From NCBI GenBank assembly GCA_029237695.1, contig CM055274.1:23921505-23985504 (forward strand): a stretch of DNA of 64,000 nt, read 5' to 3'. Positions 11,375 through 24,013 of this stretch are shown piece by piece (the stretch's first letter is position 1; each line of letters opens with the position of its first letter). Under the pieces are notes generated by a model. It searched no databases, was not told the origin of the DNA, and was given only the letters and a program-made list of their open reading frames with translations. This stretch comes from Conchocele bisecta (taxonomy: Eukaryota; Mollusca; Bivalvia; Lucinida; Thyasiridae). The translations under genes were made by a program, and so were the position numbers.

Positions 11375-12045
11375 TTGTTAGGCTAGCAAGTAAACCCTGG
11401 TTGGCAATTTAGAGTAGACTAAACAAGATGAACGTTTCATTATTTAATTATTAATGATCAGGATGGCATCCACAATTTGTTAATTCAAGGACTGGACTAA
11501 TGTATAAGGGATATAATCAATGTAGTACTAACTGTAGCGTAATATCAGTTTCTAACAGAGTAGTGACCCTTAGACTAAGGAAAATGGCTGTCGGTAGACG
11601 GGCGAATTTTGATACTGAAAAACGGGATTCGTCTGCTGTCACTGGGTGGCCGAGATGTTGAAATGAGCCAGTTTCCTTTCTTATATAGACACTAGATCTG
11701 ACTGTCAGCCAATCGGTGATCAGGAAATTCTGTCCAGTTTCCGCCATCTTGGATTTTAAAGTTACATTTTTGGGCATTAGACTAGAAATTCAGCGCAGAT
11801 AGCTAACCTATCGTGACGGTCAGATGTCCAGTCGATTCTACATGTGAAATTGTATCAGGTAAGTGTAAAACTATGAAGATAAACATGCATGTAATTAGTG
11901 ACCGCCAGCCAGAAAGGCTGCCTGAATCGACAGTCAAATAACGGCGGTCACGAATCTTTGCGAGCACCGCCGAACAAATAATTAGAATAATGGAGCTATG
12001 AGAACGTTTGAGGTATGATCATCTATGTAAATACTTAGGAAGAGT
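11375..12045 (-). repeat. ~670 bp repeat, copy A (inverted relative to 57250-57925)
   Basis: By eye this segment is the reverse complement of 57250-57925, diverged but colinear. Shared landmarks are the GCCAATCGGTGAT / CCGATTGGC box (CCAAT box) and a TATATA promoter-like box (11681-11688 here). Also shared are a CCGCCATCTTGGATT segment, a CAG|GTAAGT splice-donor-like site (11856-11863), and a hairpin with GTGACCGCC / GGCGGTCAC arms (about 11899-11951). It looks like a mobile or duplicated Pol II-type transcription unit with no long ORF. Confidence 0.6.
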
Positions 12046-12339
12046 GTTGAGCTACCACAATATATCGTTATGACACCATGGTAATGAATATCCAGCCCAA
12101 ACCGGCCAGGTGGTCACATGACCTCCAGCGACGTGTAAAATCAATGTCAACAGTCGACAATGGCCATTCCACGGCACTATGTTGTGATTCACACAGCAGA
12201 ATGTGAATAGTATGGCATATATAGCAGTTACGTAGCACACCACCTTACACTATTCATCTGAATGGAACGCTCCATTTTGACAGCTAAAGTAAGGACCATA
12301 TCCTTACAGTATGAGATGACATCGACACAGAAGACTATA

Positions 12340-12880
12340 CGTTAAACTTCAAAGGCCTAGTTATATGTGCTGCATCAGACACGGAGAATGGCGGCTGTGA
12401 GCCTCGTTGTAGGAATTCTGATACTAATACAAGTGGACTGTCTTCGGTTTAGCCGTAAGTAATCACGTGTGTATACAAAGTCATGTACTACCATTGTATG
12501 TCCTGGGTTGACCATTGCTTCGTCAATGCGAAACTATGCATGTTTATTGTATAAATATACTTTCACAGTGCAATAGCACGGTGTATTACAAATCATAACA
12601 CAAGAGAGCAATACATATGCAAATGTGACAGAACAGAAAACATGCTAGTTGGTCATTACACCTTCAACGTATTGTACCGTGTGTATATGCAATAAATATA
12701 ATCGAGCACCCGTGTTGATTTAATATGAAATTTATTAAACTCATAGCATCGTTCCTTATAAATATCATATTAAATCATCGTTCATGTAAGATTTTCTATA
12801 TATGTATATTACCGGTATAGTATATATTAGCAAGAGTGTTGCTCATAGTATGGCGGCTAGTTACATTTGCCGTTTCTAGA
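12340..12880 (+). repeat. Segmental duplication copy 1 around signal-peptide exon A
   Basis: Colinear with 15090-15570. Shared stretches include CCTAGTTATATxTxCTGCAT upstream of the ATG, the exon itself, a region with AATACATATGCAAATG, the CTTCAACGTATTGTAC stretch, an ATATGAAATTTATTAAAC...AAATATCATATTAAATCATC hairpin, and GTTGCTCATAGTxTGGCGGC at the end. A third trace of the 5' part only (CTAGTTATATTTACTGCATC) lies at about 14740-14765. Confidence 0.75.
12388..12454 (+). CDS. Signal-peptide first exon A of discoidin/EGF secreted protein gene
   Basis: An ATG in good context (gagaATGG) opens 22 codons: a short polar start (MAAVS), a hydrophobic core LVVGILILIQV and a polar end CLRFS. A consensus donor C|GTAAGT follows at 12455. 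The exon ends in phase 1, matching the phase-1 start of the discoidin-type exon at 33056, which begins just before the mature-domain NVALSG motif. The obvious reading is a secretion signal joined to that domain. A TATA-like CATATATAG lies at about 12212-12220, roughly 170 bp upstream. It is duplicated at 15128; the two could be alternative first exons or belong to two genes, one of which lost its body. The splice to 33056 is inferred. Confidence 0.65.
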
Positions 12881-13889
12881 CTTGCTTCGAGAGTGACTGA
12901 CTGAATTAATCAAAAGACTGCAACCTGTAAGCGAAACATTGATAACAGGTGACTGACAAACTTGAATGTAAGAAATAAGGCAATAATTAATCCTACATTA
13001 ACGTTATCCATAATATGTTATTAATTTACCAGATCAGATAATAAAATATTAAATTATGTCACGTAATACATTGCACATTATATAATTCGAAGAACGATTG
13101 CAATGATAACCAGAAACTAATGTAATTGGTAATATCTTCGGATGTATTTGAATTGTATCGTCAGCTGACGTGAGGGTACGTACTTTAATTTCAGAAAAAG
13201 AAAAAGGGGTTTATAACGCACATCACGTATGACGTTGTTTGTTGCTTATTTTATAACCGTTTTATGTAATTTCATATTTCTAAACAATGTATTACATAAC
13301 AGAGTATTCACGTGTTAAACATTTCAAATACACACACTACATAAAGTACATGATTATTTCGCAGCAATGCCAAGTATTGAGAAACTTGAAAGGCATTTGA
13401 GGCATTATACTTAATATTCATGACTGCCACTGAGTCATACTACGTATTTTATATAAAATCAAAAAACGTTCATTCGCATTTTAGTACAACAATAGTGCAT
13501 TATTTTGTTAATACATGATACATGAAGTCATTTTCTAATTCGTACTCTGGTTACCAACGACTATGTACTCATTTGTCTAGTCATATAATATGGCGTTGTT
13601 ATAATGGGATATGCATAACAGTCCTACGAGATGGCTCTCAACCATTAGAGAAATGTACACGTAGGTATGCAGTCATTGCTATATCATTAAACTATAGTGG
13701 GTGGGGCATTATGACGTATTACAACAGTGGAGTATTGTAATTTTCGCTAATATCCGAGTATATATGTTTTAACATTAGCTTGATTACAGCATAATTTGTT
13801 CGATACATGCATGTATGTTGTTTGGCAAATGAGGGATGTTACTTATGAGCAAGAAAACTCATGTAAGTATCACAATTTCAATTAGTTTG
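12881..13889. other. No gene seen (intron-like)
   Basis: AT-rich sequence between duplicated block and tandem repeat; no coding signal. Confidence 0.4.
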
Positions 13890-14317
13890 CAATTCAAAGT
13901 TGGCTACGAACATTGGTATCATGACTGGACAATGTATTGCACATCAGAATGCACAATTAATCGTGTTAATACCCTGCTATCAGCTGTTATTGCGGACAGG
14001 ACATTAAATGCATCACTTTTGGCGGCCATTTTAATTTAAACATTGGCTGTGAACATTAGTATCGTGATTCAACAAGTTAATGCCCATCATAATGCACAAT
14101 TAATTGCGCTAATACACTGCTGTTGTGGTTAAGAAGTAAAACAATAGCATTTTGGCGGCCATTTTTAATTTACAAAAATTGTCTTCCAACATTGGTATTA
14201 TGATTGGGCATGGTATTGTGCATACTAATGCATAATAAATCATGTAATACCCTGCTATTAGCTGTTATTGCTGACATTAAGTGAACAGTTGGTATTTTTA
14301 GGCGGCGATTTTTTTAA
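13890..14317. repeat. Three-unit diverged tandem repeat ending in GGCGGCCATTTT
   Basis: Three units of about 130-145 bp (about 13895-14038, 14039-14170, 14171-14317). Each has ACATTxGTATCxTGATT-like, ATGCACAATTAAT-like and CCTGCTATxAGCTGTTATTG-like blocks and ends in TTTTGGCGGCCATTTT (14018-14033, 14151-14166) or a diverged version GGCGGCGATTTTT (14301). Belongs to the YY1-motif repeat family. Confidence 0.7.
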
Positions 14318-14439
14318 ATGACCTCCACTTGCAATTGGCGCGGTGTCTTATTATTTTTCAAATATTCCCACGGAAGAACAATTGACGAATTGACAATCGT
14401 ATCATACTGTTGTATAGGCTGTGTGAGTCAACGTCGACA

Positions 14440-14708
14440 GGCGCGTAATCAGGGGCGTGGGGGGGGGGGGGGGTGCGACGGGTGCGAACGCACCCCCTAA
14501 AATTTGGCAAGGTGTGTACACATATATAAAATAAGAACTACATTTCGTAAAATGAAATTTTCTCTGCTAAAATAAATAAATTTTCTCATAATATATCGAT
14601 GTCTGGAGGACTCATGAAGACAGGATTTGCGTTTTTTATCCCAAAACAATCAGGGGGTGTCGCCGCTCAATGTGCGCGCCCCTCAGCAATATCCTGGTTA
14701 CGCGCATT
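14440..14708. mobile_element. hAT-like MITE with 8-bp target duplication CGTCGACA
   Basis: Ends are inverted repeats: GGCGCGTAATCAGG at 14440 and CCTGGTTACGCGC near 14692-14705. The 8-bp sequence CGTCGACA flanks it on both sides (14432-14439 and 14709-14716). About 269 bp with a long G-run (14457-14473) and no ORF. Direct 8-bp duplications are the hallmark of hAT-type insertion (established knowledge); hAT assignment is otherwise inference. Confidence 0.7.
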
Positions 14709-14778
14709 CGTCGACACACATGACTGCACACTAAACTTACTAGTTATATTTACTGCATCAGATACGGATACATAGAGG

Positions 14779-14862
14779 ATATTCATATTTTTGCAACGAA
14801 TATGACATATATGTGCATCGAGATGAACATATATGTCATATTCGTTGCAAACATATGAATAT
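14779..14862. repeat. Near-perfect 36-bp-arm hairpin
   Basis: Left arm 14779-14814 and right arm 14827-14862 are reverse complements over 36 positions with a single mismatch, separated by a 12-nt loop. It lies between the two signal-peptide exons, just after a partial third copy of their upstream sequence. Could be a short MITE or a pre-miRNA-size fold-back. Confidence 0.8.
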
Positions 14863-15080
14863 TATATTTATTATATACCGCTCCATGGATATTAGCAGTT
14901 TTTTAGACTGTATACATTAATGAATGTGTATTTTCAGCCTATTTGCGCTGTTTTCTCGAACATAGATTTTATTAATATAGATAGCGGAAGCACTCGTATT
15001 TTCACCGGAAGTTGTTTGTTTCATCGATGAGAACATATGACTTTTATTTACATCGTATAACTGTGTATTTCCTGGGTAGG

Positions 15081-15090
15081 TATATAATAA
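15081..15090 (+). promoter_or_regulatory. Possible TATA box for exon B
   Basis: TATATAATAA, 38 bp upstream of the exon B ATG. The corresponding position in copy A lacks it. Position alone supports it; AT-rich background makes chance matches common. Confidence 0.25.
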
Positions 15091-15570
15091 AATGTCCTAG
15101 TTATATTTACTGCATAAGACACAGAGAATGGCGGATGCGTGCCTCGTTGTAGGAATTCTGATACTGATACAAGTGACCGGACTTCAGTTTAACCGTAAGT
15201 TGTCACATTTGTATACAAACAATACTCGAGTTATTTTCAACGATAATTGCTTCGTTAAGCGAAAATATGCCTGTTTATTGCATAAATAGGTTATCACAGT
15301 GTACTAGCAACACATTATAATATACTAGTGTAATACATATGCAAATGGGGTCATTACAGAAAACATTCTAGGTGGTCAATACAGCTTCAACGTATTGTAC
15401 TATGTTTATGCAATACATATAATCTGACACTAATGCTGATTCAATATGAAATTTATTAAACCCGTTGAGTGATTTAATAAATATCATATTAAATCATCGC
15501 TCATGTAAGATCCTCTACACATGTATATATACTACAATAGAGAAGTGTTGCTCATAGTGTGGCGGCTTGT
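15090..15570 (+). repeat. Segmental duplication copy 2 around signal-peptide exon B
   Basis: Colinear copy of 12340-12880, including exon, intron start, ATACATATGCAAATG stretch, the ATTTATTAAA hairpin (about 15446-15500) and the terminal GTTGCTCATAGTGTGGCGGC. Confidence 0.75.
15128..15194 (+). CDS. Signal-peptide first exon B of discoidin/EGF secreted protein gene
   Basis: A paralogue of the exon at 12388 with the same length (67 nt), donor (C|GTAAGT) and phase 1 end. It encodes MADAC, the identical hydrophobic core LVVGILILIQV, and TGLQFN. Differences cluster in the polar N-terminus and after the core, while the core is unchanged, which suggests that at least one copy has been under constraint as a secretion signal. 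It is the copy nearer to the discoidin exon at 33056 (17.9 kb intron) and so the simplest first exon for this gene. Confidence 0.65.
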
Positions 15571-17159
15571 TGCGTGTATTATATCTAGCTGTCGATCCTC
15601 TCAATAGTGGACAACCTGGGCGGTCCCCAGCGTGTCCGTGTTCGGGAGGCGGCCTCTGTCGGTAACTTGCACAATGCATATTCTCAGATAATCTGTTTGT
15701 GTTTTATAAACACATACTAGATACATTACAGTAAACCCATCGGAATTAAACACCATGGTGATCCCACGATGTTCGGTTTAGAGGGGATATACTGTATTAT
15801 GGGTAAATACTTGTCTGTCACAAAATAACAACTCTCCTAATGAAAAAGGCCCTATAATATACATTGTATTATACATATATCGATGACATGTGCCTGCATT
15901 TTTCAGCAAAACCACTTAGATGTTGATTAGCCCTTACATTGCTGAATTAAATGTTGTCGTCTGCTGTTTTGCTCATTAAAACTATAGTTTGACAGCACTT
16001 TAGAATCATTTATTATTTTAAAGTGTTGCCAAACCATGTTTTATGTAGATAAATTAAAAAAATATGAAACAACGGCAGACGACAATTTCCATATTCCGCA
16101 TTCTGAGGGCTGCACTGATTCTGAAACGACAGTTTAAACCTACACATTTGCTATGGCTATATTAACGTTGACAAATCAATATTTGTTTCATTAAAGGTAC
16201 ATGCCCACGCAGTAGGTTATAATATAGTGATACAGATACTTTTGTATATTCTGTACTTATGACATTTCCTGGCAAAATAAACATTCATTCACAATTACCC
16301 CACGTATTGTTTGTCATTATTATACATTTTATTTTAGACTGATATCAGGGGCGATAACCGTGTTTCCTTAAAATGTTAACGGAAATTACTATTATTATCT
16401 TATTACTTTATTATCTGTATTTATTTTTTGATGTGGAATGATCATACTTTATAATCTGTCGAAAATATTATTTTTTCAGGCGACGAATTTCATTAGTATA
16501 AATAAGTAAAAAATATTATGCCTCATTTGCATATGAAAACCAATGATACCAACGCGCGTCACTATCAGTAAAATAAATATTACTAAATGATTATATCTAT
16601 TTTCAGGGAACTTGTAATTTTGATAACTGGTGGAATAGTGACACAATTATACACTTATTTAATTCATATGAAGAACAGTTTGTGCTTACTGAGTGGGCAT
16701 GTACCTTTAATATTTCTTTTTCCTACACAACCGTTTTTATCGGGTGAAATTCGATCAAATAATGACTTTATTGCTAAAAAGGTTTTCCCTATATGTACAT
16801 GTGTACGTTTAGTTGGATTATTTCCAAACTCCAACACTGCGTAGGATAATGGTTCTTTTCTAAATATAGTTAATCTTTGACCGAATTTTACGAAATAAAA
16901 ACGAAAGCTGTGGGATATTACGGATTTGACACTTCTTGTCCGGAGCATATCCCGAATACCCTTTAGAATATTTTCATGAAACTTGCACATGCATAGATCA
17001 CGACCCACAGGCATTGGGCGTACCGGCATAAAACATGACTTTTAGTAACTTCTCTGCGCACCAAAGATTTGTGTTACCAATGTGACTAAACATATATACT
17101 CTATATATTTCCGCATGATAGACCTTCAGAAGTAGTAGCTTACGCCTAGTAATTTGCAT
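15571..17159. other. Intron-like, no gene supported
   Basis: AT-rich. A minus-strand open frame of 121 codons at 16664-17029 has no recognisable domain and no splice context, so it is not called. Confidence 0.4.
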
Positions 17160-18045
17160 AAACAAGATGGGCGCCATTGAAATAATACTTTACTACATGT
17201 AGAGGCATATCGTATTGTGGAAGCAGTTTTAAAAACACAAATACCGATAAGCGTCAGGCATTTAATACTTTATAGACGGTTACATGTTTATCAATCCATT
17301 TTATCAATAATATGATGTACAGAAATCCAACATGGCCGCCATTATACATGAATTTTATGAATTATTTAAAGAACAGGCACTTATGAGCAATTAAGTGTTG
17401 AAACCACACATATATATGAAACTAACATAGTCCCAAGGTGTTTAGCATATTGGTATTGATAATAATACGCAACAAAACATATAATTTGTGGCATAAACGT
17501 GTTATATTGCATATACAATATGGTCGACCTTATGAAATGTATATCCAGTTTCTGGGATATTTATATGCAACGTCGTTATTTCAGCAGCCACAGCATGGTT
17601 AATGTAAACATAATTCTGACACGTAATAACTGACATGCTATATAATGCAAATAAACCAATTTTACGATAAAAAGAAAAGTGTGTAATTCCAAAATGGCGG
17701 ACATTTTGTACGAATTTCGTAAACTGTTCTTATAACTTTGTACCACATACCCGTTCAAAACTGCAATTGTCACACGCATTTTATACATATTTTGTTTACT
17801 AAAAGCATAGAAAGGAACGTACACGTCGTATTACTTTGCATATTTAAGATATTCATCACTGTGAAATTGGAACAGCCATTTCTTGGAATTCAGAGTTATT
17901 CACGTATTACACACAACCTATCAGACGAGAGAATACGATCAGCTTTAACATGTACTTGCAGCAAAATGTTTCTCAATATTCGTTTGAGGCAATTAAGATT
18001 TGCACACTTTCAAGATGGCCGCCATTTCGTACAATGTCCGTAGCA
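17160..18045. repeat. Diverged repeat array with YY1-like motifs
   Basis: Spaced motifs: CAAGATGGGCGCCATT (17163), AACATGGCCGCCATTAT (17330), CAATATGGTCGACC (17517), AAAATGGCGGACATTTT (17691) and CAAGATGGCCGCCATTT (18011). The spacing of about 165-320 bp fits diverged tandem units of about 160-180 bp, some of which have lost the motif. Confidence 0.5.
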
Positions 18046-20689
18046 ATGCAACTTAATCACCATACACATTCTATCAGTAGCGTCTGAATAAAAATGATAA
18101 TTGTTTATTATATATGTACATGTACATGTAATTGGTTTAGTATGACTAGAAGCTGTAATACATACCATATTTTATATTTCACATACAATGTACTTTGTGC
18201 TTATCATTCGCTTATGGGGACTGTATATGTGTTTGTTTGATGATTAAATGTATAATATCCTCTACCACGCTCATTAGCAATAATGTATCTGTCTTAAGAT
18301 TATAACATGTTGTATCATGTGTTATTCCATTTTGTATTTTGTTTAATGCATTACCATGCACATTATACTGTTCCAGGGTAACAAACTGAACAATATTCAT
18401 ATGAAAAATATAATGTTTATGCGAACTTATGTGTAATACAGCCAATTAATACAATATAAACTATATCAGGCATGCACCTTCAGCGACAGATTAATCGATA
18501 CGCAATGTTACCGCCAAATGAAACTATATGAAATGCAGAAGTGTCAACATTACATAACTGTTGTACCGTGTTTTGTTATTACCACATGTGTACATAAACA
18601 TGCAACACAGATGACAGTCGATGCAACCAACATATGCTATGAAGTATGAGTCTGACATACCTGTTTAAACATGTAGTGAACATTATATATCACTTCATCC
18701 ATTTAATAGTGTGTCCTTATTCATTGTTTACTTTATGTTGAGTACTGACCTCAGGGAAACATGACGGCAAAGCAAGTAAGAGGGTTATCATGTGTATTTT
18801 GATATGTCACATTACATACAATGTCAAGATACGCACGACTCTCGCCGAACTCGACTACCAAAACAACGTATACTACGCGGTTCACGTTATATTTCTAGCT
18901 GATTGCTTGAGATTATATGCGTGGGACCATGTACAGCTAATCATGTTAGTGCCTCATTCAAAACTCGGCATACTTGCACGTATTTTGTACATTATCCTTA
19001 CTTTGCAGGTCAGGAAGTGGTGTTCGATCTATCGAATATATTATTGTCTATGTCTAATTTCCATGCACATGCATGCTTAGCAAAACTTAAGTGGATCAAT
19101 CTATTTCTAGTTTTAGTGCAGATGAGCGATTAATAATTACAACCTATATGGAATTGATATGCCACTCGCTCATGTAGCACACTCATTTACATAAACTAGT
19201 TGTATACACAGGCGAGTGTTTTATTAATTATCAACCATATATATGTTCTAGTATGGTAGGTGTTTTTCATAAGCATGAATTCCATTGCCAGCAGGATAAT
19301 ATTCATAAATGTAAGCAATAAATATAGCAATGTTAATATTAAACCAACATAAATTAAATTAATACTCCAACCGCCCATCGATCACCGCTGTGTGTGTGTT
19401 GTGTGTTTAACCTGATGTATCGCCGTTAGTTTATTCTGTACATGTATTCATGTGTCTCCTTTGGGTATCTTGTTATATATTGTCCATAGCTTAGCATGCA
19501 CAAAGATAATGAGATATGACATATTGTTTGAATGTGCCAGCGGCATTGCATCTACTGTTCTATTTATACGACTGTCGTGATATATCGAGTACAGGTTGTG
19601 TTGATCATGACAGAGACATTTTATGTGAAGCATAACCTGAGTATACCATGAACATATATGACATGTGAAATAGGTACATTGTTTATTCCACCATGAATTA
19701 GTGTAAAAAGGCTACAATTTCCTGCATTCGACCAAGACTGTGGAGTAGAGTAGATCCAGATCAGACTGAAGAAAATGGCTGTAACACATATTAAAATTCT
19801 ACACTGAGTAAATAGTATATATTTTATATCGTATACATGTTGCCAGAAAAGATTGTGATGGACATACAATATTCGAACCACGTATATCCTGATCCGATAG
19901 ATCTGATAACATCGTGTTGTCCTGTTTCTTCGAAATACTGCATTTCGGCTATATTATTGGAAAACAATGAGGCATGTCATACTCCCACTGACTGATCTAG
20001 ATATTTCTCGATTAACAATAGTTGTTTCAATACTAGTGTAGCTAATGTAATTCATACAGTTCGATTCTCTCGCCAACTTTCGCTTTCGCCAATAGTGTGA
20101 GGGAATCGATCAGTTCATGGTTATGATTGCCCTAACCTGTATGGCAACCTCCTAGTGTAATTTGGAGGTGGTCAATTAACCAGGTTATAACAATAACAAG
20201 AATACATGCCAGTGATGCCAGTGGGATGATGCTATACCAGTATGAGAACAAGATTACAGTATCGGAACCTGGTTATTATTATAATAACGCTCAGTAGGGG
20301 GTTACCACTCACCTCCTCCATGTCAGCATTTGTATATGTATTGCTACTACATGTATTTGTTATGTATGTTCTTGTTGCACCTTCATGTTCTCCACCGCTT
20401 ACATGCAGAGTAACCTGTCGTCATCACTACATTTCCATTATGTCGCCATCGCATATCGATGTAACGTTACTTCCAAATGGTTAATGACACAGTAGCATGG
20501 CGAGCGGCAATTGGAAACTTCTATAACCGAACGCAAGGACTTCCGAAAATATACGTAATACATATAGCTCCTATGACATGCATGTTCAAGGATTTTAAAT
20601 ATGTAACACAATACGCCGTAAAATCCATCTAATATTTTGCTACAACCAGCTGCCATATCGCAATCTTAATTCAATCATGTATATCATGT
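18046..20689. other. Intron-like; no gene supported
   Basis: AT-rich without coding signal. A short ATGTACATGTACATGTA run lies at 18114-18129. The last few hundred bases before 20690 may be the 5' leader of the retrotransposon that follows, but no boundary or target duplication is visible. Confidence 0.35.
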
Positions 20690-23600
20690 TTGATACTACT
20701 TAATATTATCAAGAGCTATCTTAACCATTCTGAAACCAATATTCAGTCATATACTAACAGTGGAGCCACACATTTCTACAACAGTAATATTTTACTGAAT
20801 ATAGACTATTACTTGGTTTTAGTAAAACTATGTATATTATCAGGAGGTATTGAAATGAATCCTGGTCCAAATGGCAAAGACGATTCATGTCCATCAATTA
20901 TACATCAGAACATTAGAAGCATTAGAAATAAATTAGATTACGTTAAAGAAAATTACTTAGACTTCGATATTTTATGTTTCACGGAAACGCACTTAACCGA
21001 AACAATTGAATCAACTTCGCTACTGCTTGAGGGATTTAACACATTATTTAGAAAAGATAATTCCGCACATTCTGGAGGTTTACTTATTTATGTTGCAGCC
21101 TCTATTGTGTCGAAAAGAATAACTGATCTTGAAACAATATTACCGGAATCAATATGGATTGAAATTACGGATAAAAACAGAGAAATTATTTTGTGTAATG
21201 TCTACCGCCCACCACATCTTGCGAGCGAATTTTGGGAACGTTTAAACATTTGCATCGAAAGGGCATCTGAAATAACAAAGCATATACTATTAGTAGGTGA
21301 TATAAATGAAGATCAATTAAGTACTACCAGCAATAAGTTTAAAAAGGTAATTATGGTAAACAACATGATAAATATTATTAAAGAACCCACTAGAGTAACA
21401 GAACAAACGCAAACACTAATTGACCCAATAGCAGTTACCACAGAAATATCTGTATATGATTCGGGAATAATAAAAACACCACACGATATTAGTGATCATT
21501 ATGGTACACATATATATATATCATGTAACATGCCATCAGCAGCCCCATACAAAAGAAAAGTATGGAACTATAATCGCGGTGATTACAATCTATTAAAGAT
21601 GTTAATACAAACAACTGACTGGTCATTCATTAATAATGGTACTCTAAACACAGCATGCGAAGCATTTCATAACAAACTTATGGAAATTATTCAGTTATGT
21701 ATCCCATCGAGTCTAGTTACAATACGCCCAAACGACAAACCTTAATATAACTCACTTATTCGTAAAACATCTCGCCAAGTGAACGTGATCGTCATAAAAC
21801 AGTAGCGCTACGAACAAAAAAGGAACATGACTGGAATGTATACAAAAAAAATACGTAACAAAGTTAATAATATGAAAAAATACGCTAAGCAAACTATTTA
21901 TGATAACTTAGAATTTACAATGCATATTAACACCATTAATCCGCGTCAGTACTGGAAAATTGTAAAAATGCTAGTTAAAGAAAATTCGAATAGTTGTGAC
22001 ACAATTCCACCTCTCCGTAAAACCGATAATACATACACATCTACAGACACAGAGAAGGCTGAGGCATTGAATACTTATTTTGTCTCAATATCAACAGTAG
22101 ACGACACACAAGTAACGCTACCTGATTATACACCACGTACACATGCTAACATAGAGTATATACACGTATCAGAGCAGGAAATTACGGAAATTATATCGAA
22201 ATTAAACGTGCATAAAGCATCAGGACCAGACGAAATCAGCCATAGAATGTTAAAAGAAACCTCAACAACTATTGCTAGGCCTGTGTGCATATTATTTAAC
22301 AGATCTCTACAAGAAGGTAACTATCCATCATAATGGAAACAAGCTAACGTTATGCCACTTTTCAAGAAAGGAGACCGTGATCAACCCTCAAATTATAGAC
22401 CTATCTCTTTGATTAGCTGTTTAGGAAAAGTTGTTTTCAAACATGTATATAACCACCTTGATATTAACAACCTTATTTATAAAAGTCAATCAGGATTCAT
22501 CCCAGGCCATGCCACGGTATACCAACTGATAGATATATATAATCAGATATGCAAGGCAATCGATGAACGAACACATACGTGTATTGTTTTTTGTGACATT
22601 TCTAAAGCATTTGATAGAGTATGGCACCTCGGACTTTTATTTAAGCTAAACCAAAATGGTGTAGAAGGTCCCCTTCATAACTGGTTCAGAAATTATTTAT
22701 CAAACAGATCACAAAAAGTTTCTATAGGCAGTTCTTATTCTGAAAGTAAATTGATAAATGCTGGTGTTCCCCAAGGCTCGGTTCTTGGACCTCTTTTGTT
22801 TCTTATATGCGTTAATGATATTGCTGACAAACTACTTAGTACAACCAGGCTATTTGCTGATGACTCATCCTTAGCTGTCTCGTCAAAATACATGAACACC
22901 ATAGCACGTACTATAAACCATGATTTAAATGAATTAGCAGCATGGGCTCACCAGTGGCTTGTAACATTTAATCCTTCTAAAACTGATGCTATGATCTGTT
23001 CATTAGCTCGATACACAGAGCCATCTCTCTATTTTAATGATATTCAACTTCATTTTGTCCAACATCACAAACATTTGGGTCTAACTCTCAGTCATGATGG
23101 TACATGGCATGAGCATATTTCTAACATAATTAAGTCTGCATCTAAGGTTTTATGTTCTATGAAAATGCTTAAATTTAAATTAAATAGAAAAACATTGAAT
23201 CAAATTATATATATCGTACATGAGACCAGTACTCGAATATGCATCAATCGTATGGGATAGTTGTACACAATATGAACGCGAATCTCTTGAAAAACTTCAA
23301 TACGAAGCAGCCAGAACAGTTACAGGTATAACCGTTCATGCTCTATTAACAGACTTCTCCTAGAAATTGGATGGATACCCCTTTCAGACCGAAGACATAT
23401 TCAGAAGGCTTATACTTATTTATAAATTAAGAAAAGGCCGGTGTACTTCCCTCATATATACATGAACTATTTCCACAACTAGTTGGTGATAATAACACAT
23501 ACGGATTAAGCAACATGAACAATTTTATCACATTAACAAGACGGACAGAACTGTATTCTAAATCGTTTATACCGTCATCAGTAGCATCTTGGAATGAACT

Positions 23601-24013
23601 AAATGAGGATATAAAAAATTCTACATCGACCGCCGTTTTTAAAAATAAACTAAAACAACTATTCAGACCTCCAATTGTTCCAGAATATTTTCTTATCGGC
23701 GACAGAACATTATCCATTTACCACTGCCGCATAAGAAACCAATGTAGTAATCTTAATGCTGATCTATATAGGAATCACTTGAGAGAATGCCTTTATGCCA
23801 ATGTACACTCGAAGATGAAGATGCAGAACATTTCCTTTTTAAATGCCAACTATTCCATCAGCAACGATTAAACTTTTTTTGCAGCAACCCGTCAGTACCA
23901 TCCACTATCTGTTAAAACCCTATTATTCGGAAAAGAGTCACTAAATGTGTAAGACAATACTCGCATATTTACAGAAGTGCAAACTTACATTAAACTGACT
24001 CGACGATTCATAT
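20690..24013 (+). pseudogene. CR1/L2-like non-LTR retrotransposon ORF2 (endonuclease-RT), inactivated
   Basis: The domain order is intact. A 2A-like NPGP motif lies at 20858-20869. An apurinic-type endonuclease follows, with IIHQNIRSIRNK, CFTETHL, NVYRPP, GDINED and SDHYGT landmarks (about 20895-21510). Then come a linker and a reverse transcriptase with YRPISL (22397), CDISKAFDRVW motif A (about 22590), PQGSVLGPLLF (about 22770) and the catalytic FADD box (about 22853). The C-terminal part has WDSCTQYERE, a SVASWNEL segment and a Cys/His-type CxC...HFLFKC tail, ending with LTRRFI-stop at about 24013. The first three open stretches are in the same frame, separated by in-frame stops (21743-21745, about 21803, 22331-22333). 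After 23215 several frameshifts occur. No separate ORF1 is visible upstream. Confidence 0.9.
20840..20869 (+). other. 2A-like (ribosome-skipping-type) motif at start of retrotransposon ORF
   Basis: The codons read SGGIEMNPGP after a leucine/valine/isoleucine-rich run (LVLVKLCIL). Consensus 2A is D-x-E-x-N-P-G-P; here the first acidic residue is Gly, so activity may be reduced. 2A-like sequences just before the endonuclease are established in some CR1-like/STR non-LTR elements of echinoderms and molluscs. Confidence 0.75.

Noticed and set aside
16664..17029. 121-codon minus-strand ORF
   Set aside because: No domain, no splice or promoter context, AT-rich background; could be chance.
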